From Tissierellia bacterium (GTDB taxonomy: Bacteria > Bacillota > Clostridia > Tissierellales > Peptoniphilaceae), in NCBI GenBank assembly GCA_030537815.1, contig JAUNVF010000008.1, positions 1 through 53,518 of the forward strand: 53,518 bases of DNA, read 5' to 3'. Of the stretch, positions 34,177 through 43,689 are shown in pieces; within the stretch, counting starts at the first letter, position 1, and each line of letters starts with the position of its first letter. Under the pieces are notes generated by a model, which searched no databases, was not told the DNA's origin, and worked only from the letters and a program-made list of their open reading frames with translations. Position numbers and translations under genes: made by a program.

Positions 34177-36258
34177 TTGAAGTATCATGTTAAACATTAT
34201 ATAAAAGGAAGAATAAGATTAAGTCTTAATCTGCCGCCTTTAGATGAAAGACAGGCAGATACGATTAAATACTATATGTTGAAATCTGATGGAATAATAT
34301 CGGTAAAAGTCTATCAGAGGACGGCTTCTATCGCTATCGAGTATAGCGGCAATACAAAAAATATTTTAAAAATAGTCGAAGAATTCAACTTAAATAATGT
34401 CGAAGTCCCCGATAGGATGATAGAAAATACCGGGACGGCTCTCGACAATAAGTACAAGGAAAAATTATTAACACTGGTTGCTGTCAGATTTATTATGAAA
34501 TCTATAATGCCTCCTGTGGTTGGTATGGCTTATGGAATTATAAGATCGATAAAATATATAAAAGAGGCTGCCAAGTCTTTAAGCAAGGCAAAGCTAGATG
34601 TAAATGTACTCGATGCTACAGCGATAACCGTATCTATGGCTAGAGGCGATTTTGCAACTGCCGGATCAATCATGTTCTTATTAACTGTGGGAGAAATCCT
34701 CGAAGAATGGACTCATAAAAAGACCATAGGCGATCTTGCAAGAACCATGTCTCTTAATATCGGTCAGGTCTGGAAGCAGGATGGCGACGCTAGGGTTTTA
34801 GTAGATGGATCTGGAATAAAAGTTTCCGACAATATCGTAGTTCAGATGGGAAATGTCGTTCCATTTGACGGAAATATAGTCGAAGGCGAAGCGATGATGA
34901 ATCTAGTTTCTTTGACGGGCGAATCTAAACCGGTTTACAAATCGGTGGACAGCTATGTATATGCCGGAACTGTCGTCGAAGAAGGCGAGATAGTAGTCGA
35001 AGTAAAAGAGCTTAGCGGAACGACGAGATATGACAGGATTATAAAGCTGATCGAAGAGTCGGAAAAACTAAAGTCGAATGTAGAAAATAGGGCCGAGGTT
35101 CTTGCGAACAATCTCGTTCCATATACATTTATGGGAACCGGTTTGGTATATTTACTGACCGGTAATGCCATGAAAGCTCTGAGCGTATTATTGGTCGATT
35201 TTTCTTGCGCATTAAAACTCGCCATGCCGATAACTGTTTTATCTGCTATGAGAGAGGCGAGAGAAAATAATATAAATGTAAAGGGCGGTAAATATCTTGA
35301 GAGCATGGCCGAGGCGGATATAATTGTATTTGATAAGACCGGAACTCTTACCAAAGCGACTCCCGAGGTCGTCGATATAATTAATTTCGGACCGGGAGAT
35401 CTGACGGAAAAGATTAGAGTAGCGGCTTGTCTTGAAGAGCATTTTCCTCATTCTATGGCGAGAGCTGTGGTCGAAGAAGCGGCGAGAAGAGAGATCTATC
35501 ACGATGAGATGCATTCCAAGGTCGAATATATAGTCGCTCATGGAGTGGTTTCATATGTAGATGGTAAGAAGGTCATGATAGGAAGTGAGCATTTTATTTT
35601 CAATGATGAAAAATGTAGTGTTCACGAGGAGTATCAAAAGGCCTTTGACGAATTGCCCGAAGAGTATTCTCATCTTTTCTTTGCAGTTAAAGATAAACTA
35701 GAGGCGGTCATATTGATTGAAGATCCCCTTAGAGATGAAGCTGTAGATATGATGAGAGATTTAAAGGAATTGGGAATCAAAAAGACTGTCATGATGACGG
35801 GTGATAATAAGAGGATTGCATCTTCAATTGCTAAGAAAGTCGGCATAGATAAATATTATTCCGAGGTTTTGCCGGAAAATAAGGCTGAATATGTAGAAGC
35901 TCAAAAAGAGAATGGAAGTATTATAGCCATGATCGGCGATGGGGTAAATGACGCACCGGCATTGGCGGCATCAGATGTCGGAATTGCTATGAGCAGAGGT
36001 GCTGAGCTTGCGAGGGAGATTTCTGATGTTAATATACTCAAAGACGATTTGAGTTTGCTACCAAAGTACAGAGAGCTTAGCATGGGTATGATGAAGAGAA
36101 TTGACTACAATTATAAGAGCATAATCGGAATAAATATGTTCTTGATACTGCTCGGCGTAGGCGGCTTGATTCAACCGATGACTTCCGCTATAATTCACAA
36201 TGCTTCAACTTTAGGAATAGGATTATACAGCACTAAAAATATATTAAAAGATAGATAA
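34177..36258 (+). CDS. P1B-type heavy-metal ATPase with SCALK motif
   Basis: 693 residues. TTG 34177 is chosen because GGAGG at 34166-34170 is 6 bases upstream; a TTG at 34171 touches the site. An N-terminal ferredoxin-like region (1-75) has no CxxC metal motif. The actuator 'SLTGESKPV', phosphorylation site 'FDKTGTLT' and hinge 'MIGDGVNDAPALAASDVGIAMSRG' are intact. The signature CPx/CPC of helix 6 is replaced by 'SCALKLAMP' (Cys344), seen in a subgroup of clostridial P1B pumps. This argues against Cu/Zn classes; Mn, Fe or another metal is possible. It follows DUF6110. Confidence 0.9.
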   Translation: MKYHVKHYIKGRIRLSLNLPPLDERQADTIKYYMLKSDGIISVKVYQRTASIAIEYSGNTKNILKIVEEFNLNNVEVPDRMIENTGTALDNKYKEKLLTLVAVRFIMKSIMPPVVGMAYGIIRSIKYIKEAAKSLSKAKLDVNVLDATAITVSMARGDFATAGSIMFLLTVGEILEEWTHKKTIGDLARTMSLNIGQVWKQDGDARVLVDGSGIKVSDNIVVQMGNVVPFDGNIVEGEAMMNLVSLTGESKPVYKSVDSYVYAGTVVEEGEIVVEVKELSGTTRYDRIIKLIEESEKLKSNVENRAEVLANNLVPYTFMGTGLVYLLTGNAMKALSVLLVDFSCALKLAMPITVLSAMREARENNINVKGGKYLESMAEADIIVFDKTGTLTKATPEVVDIINFGPGDLTEKIRVAACLEEHFPHSMARAVVEEAARREIYHDEMHSKVEYIVAHGVVSYVDGKKVMIGSEHFIFNDEKCSVHEEYQKAFDELPEEYSHLFFAVKDKLEAVILIEDPLRDEAVDMMRDLKELGIKKTVMMTGDNKRIASSIAKKVGIDKYYSEVLPENKAEYVEAQKENGSIIAMIGDGVNDAPALAASDVGIAMSRGAELAREISDVNILKDDLSLLPKYRELSMGMMKRIDYNYKSIIGINMFLILLGVGGLIQPMTSAIIHNASTLGIGLYSTKNILKDR

Positions 36259-36312
36259 ATCCCGAGTATGCTGAGCCGGATAATGGCTCAGCATAAATCG
36301 GGATTTATTTTA
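36259..36312. terminator. Bidirectional terminator
   Basis: AATCCCGA-(GT)-ATGCTGAGCC pairs with GGCTCAGCAT-(AA)-TCGGGATT around a seven-base loop. It sits between the ATPase and the convergent aldehyde dehydrogenase gene. Confidence 0.85.
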
Positions 36313-37699
36313 GCAATTTCTTTAGTATATTAAAAATTTCATCGCTATAAGGCTGATATCTGTATTTTATATCGAATTTCCACCATTTTTTTAAAATCGT
36401 CCTCTCTCTTGTAAATGTCTTTAAGCTCCATTTGCCATGATAATTTCCGAGTCCTGAATTTCCAACTCCGCCGAAAGGGGCTTTTGAGGATGCCATATGA
36501 ATCAATGTATCATTTATGCATACACCTCCACTGTCGACATTGGAAAGCAAATTATCCGTAAAGGATTTGTCATTTGTGAAGATATACATAGCCAATGGCT
36601 TTTCATGTCTTTTTAGTCCTTCAAATAAATCTGATTCGCATTTCCATTCGAGTATGGGAAATATTGGTCCGAATATCTCTTCATTCATCAATTGACTTTC
36701 ATGATCACTTTCTTCGATTAATAGGGGATGAATCTTATTTAAATCTGGGAAAATATAATCATCAGGATATTTTTTGCCGGGAATATCTATTAACTTATTT
36801 TCATCGATCAAAGAAAATAGCCTATCGAAATGATTTTTGTTTATAATCTTTCCAAAATCATTTTTAAAATAATTTATACTCGGTATCGAGATATTTATTT
36901 CATTTATTATTGAATCTATAAGTTCAGCCTTTATATCTCTTTGCGCATATATATAATCAGGGGCGACACAGGTCTGGCCCGAATTTATCAATTTTCCAAA
37001 GGCTATCCTCTTGGCTGTCTTCTGGATATCTGCAGTTTTCTCAACTACGCAGGGAGACTTTCCTCCTAATTCCAAAGTGAGGGGAGTTAGATTCTCTGCA
37101 GCTTTTGACATTACGATTTTTCCAAGATTGGGACTTCCTGTAAAAAATATATAGTCAAATTTTTTGCCGAATATGATCTCATTTTCATTTCTTCCTCCGA
37201 TTACGACTTCGACAAGACCATCTTCAAAGCTTTCATAGCATATTTTTGATATCAATTCCGATATATTTTTGCTGTAATCTGATAGCTTTAATAAACATGT
37301 ATTGCCGCCGGCTATCGCAGCGACGAGTGGGCTAATGCTGAGTACCAGAGGATAATTCCAAGGAGATACGATTAGGACTGAACCATAAGCTTCTCTGATA
37401 ATTTTCAAGCTCGCCGGTAATTGGCTTAGAGCCGGAAAAGATTTTTTAGTTTTAAGTATTTTATGGATATTTTTCTTTATAGATTTTATTTCTTCTATTA
37501 CAACTGAAAACTCAGTCATATAAGACTCGGTTTTAGACTTATTTAAATCCTTTTGAAGGGCTTGATAAATCTCATCTTCGTATTTTTTTAAATTCTTTTC
37601 TAGATTAGCTATCTGTGAAATTTTGAAATCTAATGACATCCTGTTTTTATTTTCAAAGTAATCCTTGATTTTATCGTATTTTCTATCAATATCATTCAT
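36305..37699 (-). CDS. Aldehyde dehydrogenase, class 3 type
   Basis: 464 residues, the shorter class 3/fatty-aldehyde type. The NAD-binding 'FTGSPNLGKIV', the glutamate in 'TLELGGKSPC', the catalytic cysteine in 'NSGQTCVAPDY' and the late 'NEEIFGPIFPIL' and 'PFGGVGNSGLGNYHG' motifs are all present. It oxidises aldehydes with NAD(P). No obvious substrate-linked neighbour. The CmpB-type gene ends 11 bp upstream, so the two minus-strand genes may be co-transcribed. Confidence 0.95.
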   Translation of the reverse strand: MNDIDRKYDKIKDYFENKNRMSLDFKISQIANLEKNLKKYEDEIYQALQKDLNKSKTESYMTEFSVVIEEIKSIKKNIHKILKTKKSFPALSQLPASLKIIREAYGSVLIVSPWNYPLVLSISPLVAAIAGGNTCLLKLSDYSKNISELISKICYESFEDGLVEVVIGGRNENEIIFGKKFDYIFFTGSPNLGKIVMSKAAENLTPLTLELGGKSPCVVEKTADIQKTAKRIAFGKLINSGQTCVAPDYIYAQRDIKAELIDSIINEINISIPSINYFKNDFGKIINKNHFDRLFSLIDENKLIDIPGKKYPDDYIFPDLNKIHPLLIEESDHESQLMNEEIFGPIFPILEWKCESDLFEGLKRHEKPLAMYIFTNDKSFTDNLLSNVDSGGVCINDTLIHMASSKAPFGGVGNSGLGNYHGKWSLKTFTRERTILKKWWKFDIKYRYQPYSDEIFNILKKLLK

Positions 37700-37709
37700 C
37701 TTGCAACCT

Positions 37710-38567
37710 CTATTTTCTATTTCTCCTATCCCTGATCCTTTGCTTTAATGCTATCAGCTCTCTTGAATATTTTTCAGATCTACTGCTTGGGAAAGCTTTC
37801 ATTAATCTTTCTAGACCGAAGACCTTATTTGAAAGACTTTCATGTCTTGACTTTATACTGTCCAATCTTGAGTGGATTCTAGCCATATTCTCATTTTTGA
37901 TTTCTTGTGCTCTTTCAGGATTTTTTAAATACTGTTCAAATTCGGATATCATCTCTCTCTGTTTTAAGATCAAATCATCGATCTTAATTGCTCTTTTGTA
38001 GACCTTGTACCCGATATCATTCGATATCGCCTTTAAGTCTTTACCGATATTATTTATTTCATTCAGCTTTAGCTTAAATCTATATAGAATTTGAACAGTT
38101 GAGATTATATCTATCATTAAAAGAAAATAAAAAGCGATAAGGGCATAAAAAAGAATCTTTTCATCTATTAATAAAACCATATCCTTTATAAGTGGCTGAA
38201 TAAAGAGGACTATTATGACGCAGAAAGCGCCCCAATATATCGAGAATTCCAAGCATATATATCCTCGGAGATTAAATTTTCTATCAGAATAATCCCACCA
38301 TTTCGTGTGAAATATCTTTTCAAGCAAAAAACCGGTAATATATTCAAGCACAGAACAGATTATTACAGACATGATAAATAATAATATGACATTTTTATAA
38401 GGCTCCAATAGAAGGAGCACCAATAGCACTCCAAATCCGTAAATCGGGCAAACCGCTCCATTTAACATTCCCCTATTTACAAATTTTCTCTCTTTTACTG
38501 CAGCATATGCTACTTCGACGCACCAACCCAAAAATGCGTATATTAAAAAATAGCTTAAAATATCCAA
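37710..38567 (-). CDS. CmpB-type putative ABC transporter permease
   Basis: 285 residues. TTG 38567 is used, with GGAGGTCG upstream. The first half has about five membrane helices with the PF06541 (ABC_trans_CmpB) landmarks 'FLGWCVEV', 'NRGMLNGAVCPIYGFG', 'EYITGFLLEKIFHTKWWDYSD' and 'YICLEFSIYWG'. The second half (about 160-285) is a charged, mostly helical cytoplasmic extension. Despite the family name, transport has not been shown for most members. The substrate is unknown. Confidence 0.85.
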   Translation of the reverse strand: MDILSYFLIYAFLGWCVEVAYAAVKERKFVNRGMLNGAVCPIYGFGVLLVLLLLEPYKNVILLFIMSVIICSVLEYITGFLLEKIFHTKWWDYSDRKFNLRGYICLEFSIYWGAFCVIIVLFIQPLIKDMVLLIDEKILFYALIAFYFLLMIDIISTVQILYRFKLKLNEINNIGKDLKAISNDIGYKVYKRAIKIDDLILKQREMISEFEQYLKNPERAQEIKNENMARIHSRLDSIKSRHESLSNKVFGLERLMKAFPSSRSEKYSRELIALKQRIRDRRNRK

Positions 38568-38589
38568 GGTCGACCTCCATTGATTTATA

Positions 38590-38624
38590 AAAATTTTAGC
38601 CTGTCAGAAATTTCTGACAGGCTA
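38590..38624 (-). terminator. Palindromic terminator of the CWB2 gene
   Basis: AGCCTGTCAGAAA directly abuts its complement TTTCTGACAGGCT, a 13-bp perfect palindrome. Read on the minus strand it is followed by AAAATTTTT. Confidence 0.8.
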
Positions 38625-38627
38625 ATC

Positions 38628-40673
38628 TTATTCTGATTCTCCGTTTAGATATCTTATGAAAGCATCATCTGCCCATATATCTATAGTATTTATTTCAAGA
38701 TCAGGATCTATTTTTTCAAGTCCTTTAATTAATTTGTCGGAATCTTCTTTGAAGCTGAAAGTATGGAATTCGTAGTCGTCAAGCTTTGCGCTATTGTCTA
38801 TCAATTTGCCATAACCCTTTTGCATTTCCGTTCTCGATGTGTAAAGTGGTTGCCACCAAGAAGAAACCAATAGATTTTTTCCTTCTGGATTATCCGAGTT
38901 TTTCTTTGCGTATTTATTTATCAAATCGTCGAATTTATCTTTATCTTCGCCATTAACAAACTCGAGCAATAGGTCGTATTCAAGAGCATTCGCTATATAT
39001 AGATCGTCAGATATTTTAACAACCTCATAAGAATCTGTAGGCTCTGGTATAGGTCCCCATTCCAATAGATAGACAAAAGCGGAAGTTTTAGGTTCTAGTT
39101 CTATATTTACTTCAATCCCTTCCGATTTCAATAAAGCGATCAATTGCTTGGCATGGCTTATATCGCTATGCCCGTATATAATTGTATTTTCCGGGTCAAA
39201 ATCATTTTTGCTTATCGATTTTATATTAAAGCCCGTAGTCAATCCTTCTGAAACGGCTTTTACACCGGCTTTAAAAGTCGCATTGTCCAAGAAGAGCTTG
39301 CTCGAATTAAATGCATTTTCTAGTTTTGAATATACATTTTCATCATTTGAATTTAAAATGAATTCGGCTTCTTCTGTCTTTTCTCCATTTATTGCAGTCG
39401 CAATGATATCTATTGAAGATTTTACCTTATCGTCGCCATCTTCGTATATGCCAAGAATATCTTCGATTTCTAGGGATGTAGTAGAGATAATAGCTGCTAT
39501 CCTCTTCGATTCGGCAGTTGTCATCTCTTTAGGTAGATTATCTTTTCCGATGATATTCTCGGATTTTTCTTCGCTGAATGTTTCCGATAACTCCAACATT
39601 CCCATTTCATCTAAAAATAATCCCAAAATATCTTCTCTTTCATTACCCGTCAAATTTAAATTATCTCTAGATATGCCCTTAGACTTTATTAATTCTTCAG
39701 CATAAAAGTAATTTGATTCGGAATCGTAGAAGATATCTTTTTCCACTAATTGCGATACTGACATTTCACCGCCGACGATCATGACTTTCTTAGCTTTTGA
39801 TTTGATATATGAAAGTACGGATTCGTCGATGCTGTCTTTTTTGCTTAATAATATGGGAGCATTTTCCATAGCAGACAAAGCCGAAGCTGATAATGCGTCA
39901 GGATAGTCTTCTCCGTTGACTATTATGACGGTTGAAAATCCATCAAAATTCTTTTCGTACTCTTTAGCCACTTCAAGAGAAGTTATAAATCTGTTTGGAC
40001 CTGAGATTCTCTTGTCACTTTCGCCTTTGACGCTTTCTTCTCCGCCTATTATATATGCATCGGGATATTTGTCATTATTTTCTTCTAAACATAATGCTGC
40101 AAAGATTTCTTTTCCGACCATTCTACCGACAAGTGGGGCGGCAGAAATCGAATCCGGGAATTTGTATCCATTTACTAAGAAATTAGTTAATTGCTCGTCT
40201 TTTTTAAAGGCATCTTCGCTTCCCTTATTTATTAAATACCTAAGTTCGACTACTTTTTCTGCGGTTTTTTGCCTATCTTTTCCGCTGACTCTCTTAATCG
40301 TAAAATCTTTTGAAAGTTCGTCTTCCAAATCGGAGCTTATTGCCTCCACTCCACCGATCAAGTAGATCTCTTCAGGATGAATTCTCTCGAGTTCTTCTTT
40401 TAAACCCTCGGGTAGACTATCCTTTTTAGTCAGATAAAGGGGAGCTTTAATTTGAACAGAAAGCGTACCTCCCACCAATGCATCTGCATAATTTTCTCCG
40501 CTCGCTATTATCGCATAATTCGATTTAGCATAGCTGTTTTTGCTGATTTGTATAGCTGTTTGATATCTATCCTCTCCGGATATTCTCTGAACAGATACAT
40601 TGTCTGCGCTCGCCAAACCCGCCGGTAAAAGCAAGCATAATGCCAATAATAATCCCAAAAATCTTTGCTTCAT
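38628..40673 (-). CDS. Exported CWB2 surface protein with an unrecognised C-terminal domain
   Basis: 681 residues. A signal peptide (1-23, ending LASA) is followed by three CWB2 modules (about 24-330) with the usual 'GEDRYQTAIQISK', 'GKDRQKTAEKV' and 'GPNRFITSLEVAKE' starts and 'IIVNGEDYPDALSA' repeats, which should bind the cell-wall polymer. In contrast to the protein at 3-1934, the anchor is N-terminal here. The remaining 350 residues are acidic, mixed alpha/beta, with segments such as 'NTIIYGHSDISHAKQLIALLK', and match no family I know. AGGAGG precedes the ATG. It has its own terminator. Confidence 0.9.
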   Translation of the reverse strand: MKQRFLGLLLALCLLLPAGLASADNVSVQRISGEDRYQTAIQISKNSYAKSNYAIIASGENYADALVGGTLSVQIKAPLYLTKKDSLPEGLKEELERIHPEEIYLIGGVEAISSDLEDELSKDFTIKRVSGKDRQKTAEKVVELRYLINKGSEDAFKKDEQLTNFLVNGYKFPDSISAAPLVGRMVGKEIFAALCLEENNDKYPDAYIIGGEESVKGESDKRISGPNRFITSLEVAKEYEKNFDGFSTVIIVNGEDYPDALSASALSAMENAPILLSKKDSIDESVLSYIKSKAKKVMIVGGEMSVSQLVEKDIFYDSESNYFYAEELIKSKGISRDNLNLTGNEREDILGLFLDEMGMLELSETFSEEKSENIIGKDNLPKEMTTAESKRIAAIISTTSLEIEDILGIYEDGDDKVKSSIDIIATAINGEKTEEAEFILNSNDENVYSKLENAFNSSKLFLDNATFKAGVKAVSEGLTTGFNIKSISKNDFDPENTIIYGHSDISHAKQLIALLKSEGIEVNIELEPKTSAFVYLLEWGPIPEPTDSYEVVKISDDLYIANALEYDLLLEFVNGEDKDKFDDLINKYAKKNSDNPEGKNLLVSSWWQPLYTSRTEMQKGYGKLIDNSAKLDDYEFHTFSFKEDSDKLIKGLEKIDPDLEINTIDIWADDAFIRYLNGESE

Positions 40674-40863
40674 TAAATACCTCCTAAATTATTGTAATAC
40701 TCAATATGAGGTTATCATATCCAAACCGCAGTGTCAATCAGTGCAAACGTCTGCATCTGCAAATTTATAAGGTATAAAATACTTTACATAAAATACAATT
40801 TTCGCCATTGTTTTATATTTTTAAAATCGGGTAGTAATATCCTAAGAATTGAGGAGAAAATAG

Positions 40864-41433
40864 ATGAAAAATTTAAAATGCCCTAAATGCGGAAGTAAAG
40901 AAACAAGAAAATATTTATATGGATTTCCACAGAGAGATTATGATTCTTCCAATTATATCTTAGGAGGAGATATCCTCTTTGAGAGCAATCCGGTTTATCA
41001 TTGCCTCAACTGTGAGGGGGATTTTGGGATTATGGCGGGAGATGTAGCTGGAACTAATATACCCAGCAATCACAATCTTAGCGGGCTTTTATTTGACTTA
41101 GATAAAAGTGAGGAAATTCAGATCCATATAGAAATAAAAGAATACAAAGATCAAATCAGATATAAGAGCATAAGATACAATCCTATAAATAAAAGTAAAG
41201 AGGAAAAATCCAAGAAAATTGAAAAATCTGATTGGGAGATTATAAGAAATAGACTTGTAAACGAGATCTTTATCTTGGACTGGCCTCAAAGGAATGACGA
41301 TCGACTAATCGACACGAATTGGATTTTGGATATCTTCTTTTCCAATGGTGTAGAAATTAAGTATTCAGGCTATAATGATGAATTTCCGTACTATGATGAA
41401 TTTATTGATTTTATAGATGAAATCGGCCGGTAA
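40864..41433 (+). CDS. Zinc-ribbon protein of unknown function
   Basis: 189 residues. A four-cysteine ribbon is formed by C6-x2-C9 and C47-x2-C50. The rest (about 70-189) is acidic and looks like a mixed alpha/beta domain, with no recognised family. No signal peptide or membrane segment. GAGGAG precedes the ATG. It is transcribed alone, with a terminator immediately after. Confidence 0.75.
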   Translation: MKNLKCPKCGSKETRKYLYGFPQRDYDSSNYILGGDILFESNPVYHCLNCEGDFGIMAGDVAGTNIPSNHNLSGLLFDLDKSEEIQIHIEIKEYKDQIRYKSIRYNPINKSKEEKSKKIEKSDWEIIRNRLVNEIFILDWPQRNDDRLIDTNWILDIFFSNGVEIKYSGYNDEFPYYDEFIDFIDEIGR

Positions 41434-41436
41434 TAC

Positions 41437-41476
41437 AAAATGTCAAGACCTAGAGGATTGTGGTCTTGACATTTTT
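41437..41476 (+). terminator. Terminator after zinc-ribbon gene
   Basis: AATGTCAAGACC pairs with GGTCTTGACATT, followed by TTT. Confidence 0.85.
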
Positions 41477-41969
41477 AATAGATGAGCGAATCTATTGGAA
41501 GAGCAATAGCTCCTATCCGAAAAGCGAATAAGATATAATTATTAAAACTAGATGCTAGTCCGTTTGTGATAATAATTATCAATTGCTAATAGAATTATAC
41601 ACTATATTTTTATAAAATGCAAGGGTAAATCGCATTTTTTATTTAATTCTTGAAAATAGGCTTAGAAAGCATGAAAAATAGACATCTTAATATGATGATT
41701 AAAATTATAAAAAGTGAAAAATAGCGAAATTATAATAAATTTATAATAAATTTGATTTAAAGCAGAGATTTTTTATGATAATAGAAAATCATAAGATTAT
41801 TAATAAATTTTCTATTAATTTCAATTGCTTCTCAATATAATACATTATGTATATGATTGGAAGATATCCATATTTAGGTATTTTATAATATTTCCGTCAT
41901 GAAATTGTTTATGCTAAGCTAGAAATATGGTGGTATACATGATATAATTTCTTACGAGGAGGTGCCCTG
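41477..41969. other. Gene-free stretch with a possible structured RNA
   Basis: About 490 bp with no convincing ORF. Positions 41480-41580 are less AT-rich and show short self-complementary pieces (GAGC-AATA-GCTC near 41500, CTAG-ATG-CTAG near 41555). The rest is plain AT-rich DNA. TATAAT-like sequences near 41945 may belong to the promoter of the lipoprotein gene. No known riboswitch class was recognised. Confidence 0.35.
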
Positions 41970-42641
41970 TTGAAGAAATTATTGGGAATCGGATTTATTA
42001 CTATATTTTTATTTTTTGCATCTTCTTGTAAGATAGCGGATGATATTGAATATGATAGAAGAGAAAAAATGAATTTTGAAGTTGAAGAAACTAAGTTTGA
42101 GGATCTTTTAAAGGAAAGACCCGAATTAAAAGATAGAGAAAAAGAGATTGAGGAATTTAAAAAAGAAGAAACTGAAAATGTTGAAAAAGAAGAAGAGAAT
42201 GGTGACAATAAATGGACGGTGTCTACGGGGACTTTGAATGTAAGACAGGAAGCTTCGCAAGACAGTGAGATAATAGGAGAAGTCTCTCTGGGAGATGAGA
42301 TAGTCGCTCTCGATTTAGCTAAAGACGAATTTGGAGAGTCATGGATTAAATTTAAATTGGCAGATGGAAGAGATGGCTTTGTCAATTCTGCATATTTAAC
42401 TAAAGATACTGACAGAGAACCGGTTGGGGTTTACAGAGTGGTTATTCCGACTTTAAATATTAGATCCGAACCGAATGAAGAATCTGAAATTCTCAATGAG
42501 CTGACTTATTTTGACGAATTTAGCGTATTTGATAAGGTTGACGATGAATCTGGGAGGATGTGGCTTAAAATACAAGCTTCAGGATCTATGGACGGCTTTG
42601 GCTATGTATTATCGGATTATACTGTAGAGCTAGAGCAATGA
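41970..42641 (+). CDS. SH3b-domain lipoprotein
   Basis: 223 residues starting with TTG (GAGGAGGT upstream). A lipoprotein signal ends in ASSC (Cys20). A charged E/K-rich linker (25-75) leads to two bacterial SH3 domains (about 76-140 and 147-223), each with the 'GTLNVRQEAS'/'PTLNIRSEPN' start and 'DGFVNSAYL'/'DGFGYVLSDY' end. SH3b domains usually bind peptidoglycan. It is an envelope protein placed 22 bp before the GntR gene. Confidence 0.9.
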   Translation: MKKLLGIGFITIFLFFASSCKIADDIEYDRREKMNFEVEETKFEDLLKERPELKDREKEIEEFKKEETENVEKEEENGDNKWTVSTGTLNVRQEASQDSEIIGEVSLGDEIVALDLAKDEFGESWIKFKLADGRDGFVNSAYLTKDTDREPVGVYRVVIPTLNIRSEPNEESEILNELTYFDEFSVFDKVDDESGRMWLKIQASGSMDGFGYVLSDYTVELEQ

Positions 42642-42663
42642 TTTATCTGAAAGGGTGTTGGAA

Positions 42664-43293
42664 TTGTTAAAACAGGATGAAATATTTGAAGAATTAAAAA
42701 ATAGAATAGTTAGACTCGATTACGAACCCGGCAAGATATTAAATGAGGTTGAGATATCCGAAGAATTTGGAGTTAGTAGAACACCGATCAGGCATGCTTT
42801 CCAGCGGCTTGAGCTACATAAACTGATACAGATAGTACCAAGATACGGTGCTCAAGTACCTCAGATTGATTTTATAAGGATGAAAAGCTTATTCGAATTA
42901 ACCATGGTTCTCGATCCCTTTGCTGCTAGACTGGCGACAGATATAATAAATCAAGATGTGATTGATGAATTGGACGAGCTAGTTGAAAGACTTAAAAATT
43001 ACGATATGGCCGTCGAGTACAGAGAGGCGATATTGGATGATGAGAAATTTCATGAGATAATACTGGAAAATTGTGGAAATGAATGGCTACAGGAAATATT
43101 GACCGGCCTCCATTTTCATTCTGAAAGATTATGGCATTATTGCAATAGATTTTTTGAATCTCCGGAAATATTTCACGACACATTGGAGCCGGTGGTCGAG
43201 GCGATAAAAAAAAGAGATGCCGATTCAGCTGAAAAATATGCTAGGATTCATATCGAACAATTTGTAGGAAGAATAAAGAGCACCCTATTATAG
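42664..43293 (+). CDS. GntR-family regulator, FCD subfamily
   Basis: 209 residues. TTG 42664 is preferred because AAAGGG at 42650-42655 is eight bases upstream; nearer GTG and TTG codons overlap that site. An N-terminal winged HTH ('LNEVEISEEFGVSRTPIRHAFQRLE') is followed by an all-helical FCD ligand domain (about 75-209) with the metal-binding histidines of 'EKFHEII' and 'HIEQF'. Members sense organic acids or amino-acid-like ligands. Its position before the reductase operon suggests it controls that operon. Confidence 0.9.
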   Translation: MLKQDEIFEELKNRIVRLDYEPGKILNEVEISEEFGVSRTPIRHAFQRLELHKLIQIVPRYGAQVPQIDFIRMKSLFELTMVLDPFAARLATDIINQDVIDELDELVERLKNYDMAVEYREAILDDEKFHEIILENCGNEWLQEILTGLHFHSERLWHYCNRFFESPEIFHDTLEPVVEAIKKRDADSAEKYARIHIEQFVGRIKSTLL

Positions 43294-43310
43294 AAGGAAT
43301 TAATTTATCT

Positions 43311-43358
43311 TAGAGCGAATAGAGGATTATATTAAATCTATTGCGCTCTATTTTTGTT
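43311..43358 (+). terminator. Terminator after the GntR gene
   Basis: TAGAGCGAATAG pairs with CTATTGCGCTCTA with one bulge, then a T-rich run. Confidence 0.75.
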
Positions 43359-43634
43359 TTTTTGTAATAACGTTTTCTAATATTAAAACAAAATCCGTAT
43401 AAATCTATAAAATATATATAAGTTATTTTATCTTTATATTGGGTATGTAGAGAATAGATGCTCAAAAAAATGTTAATATTACTAAGTTTTAGAGGAAAAT
43501 TATAATATATATAATCCAAACTGAATTTATAAAATCAAGGGGTATCAATATTGAATTTCAATTTAAAAAATCGAGTTTTTTGTGATTTCGTTTCCACGAA
43601 AAATAAAAATCTCTGAAAAACATATGAAAAACAT

Positions 43635-43663
43635 TTGATAAACATTAACAGTGCATGTATAAT
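43635..43663 (+). promoter_or_regulatory. Sigma-A promoter of the grd operon
   Basis: TTGATA at 43635-43640, a 17-bp spacer and a perfect TATAAT at 43658-43663. The leader is short and the AAGGTGAGGA site follows directly. The 300 bp before it (43359-43634) is gene-free and AT-rich. Confidence 0.75.
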
Positions 43664-43689
43664 ACTAAGTAAGGTGAGGAAATAAACAA

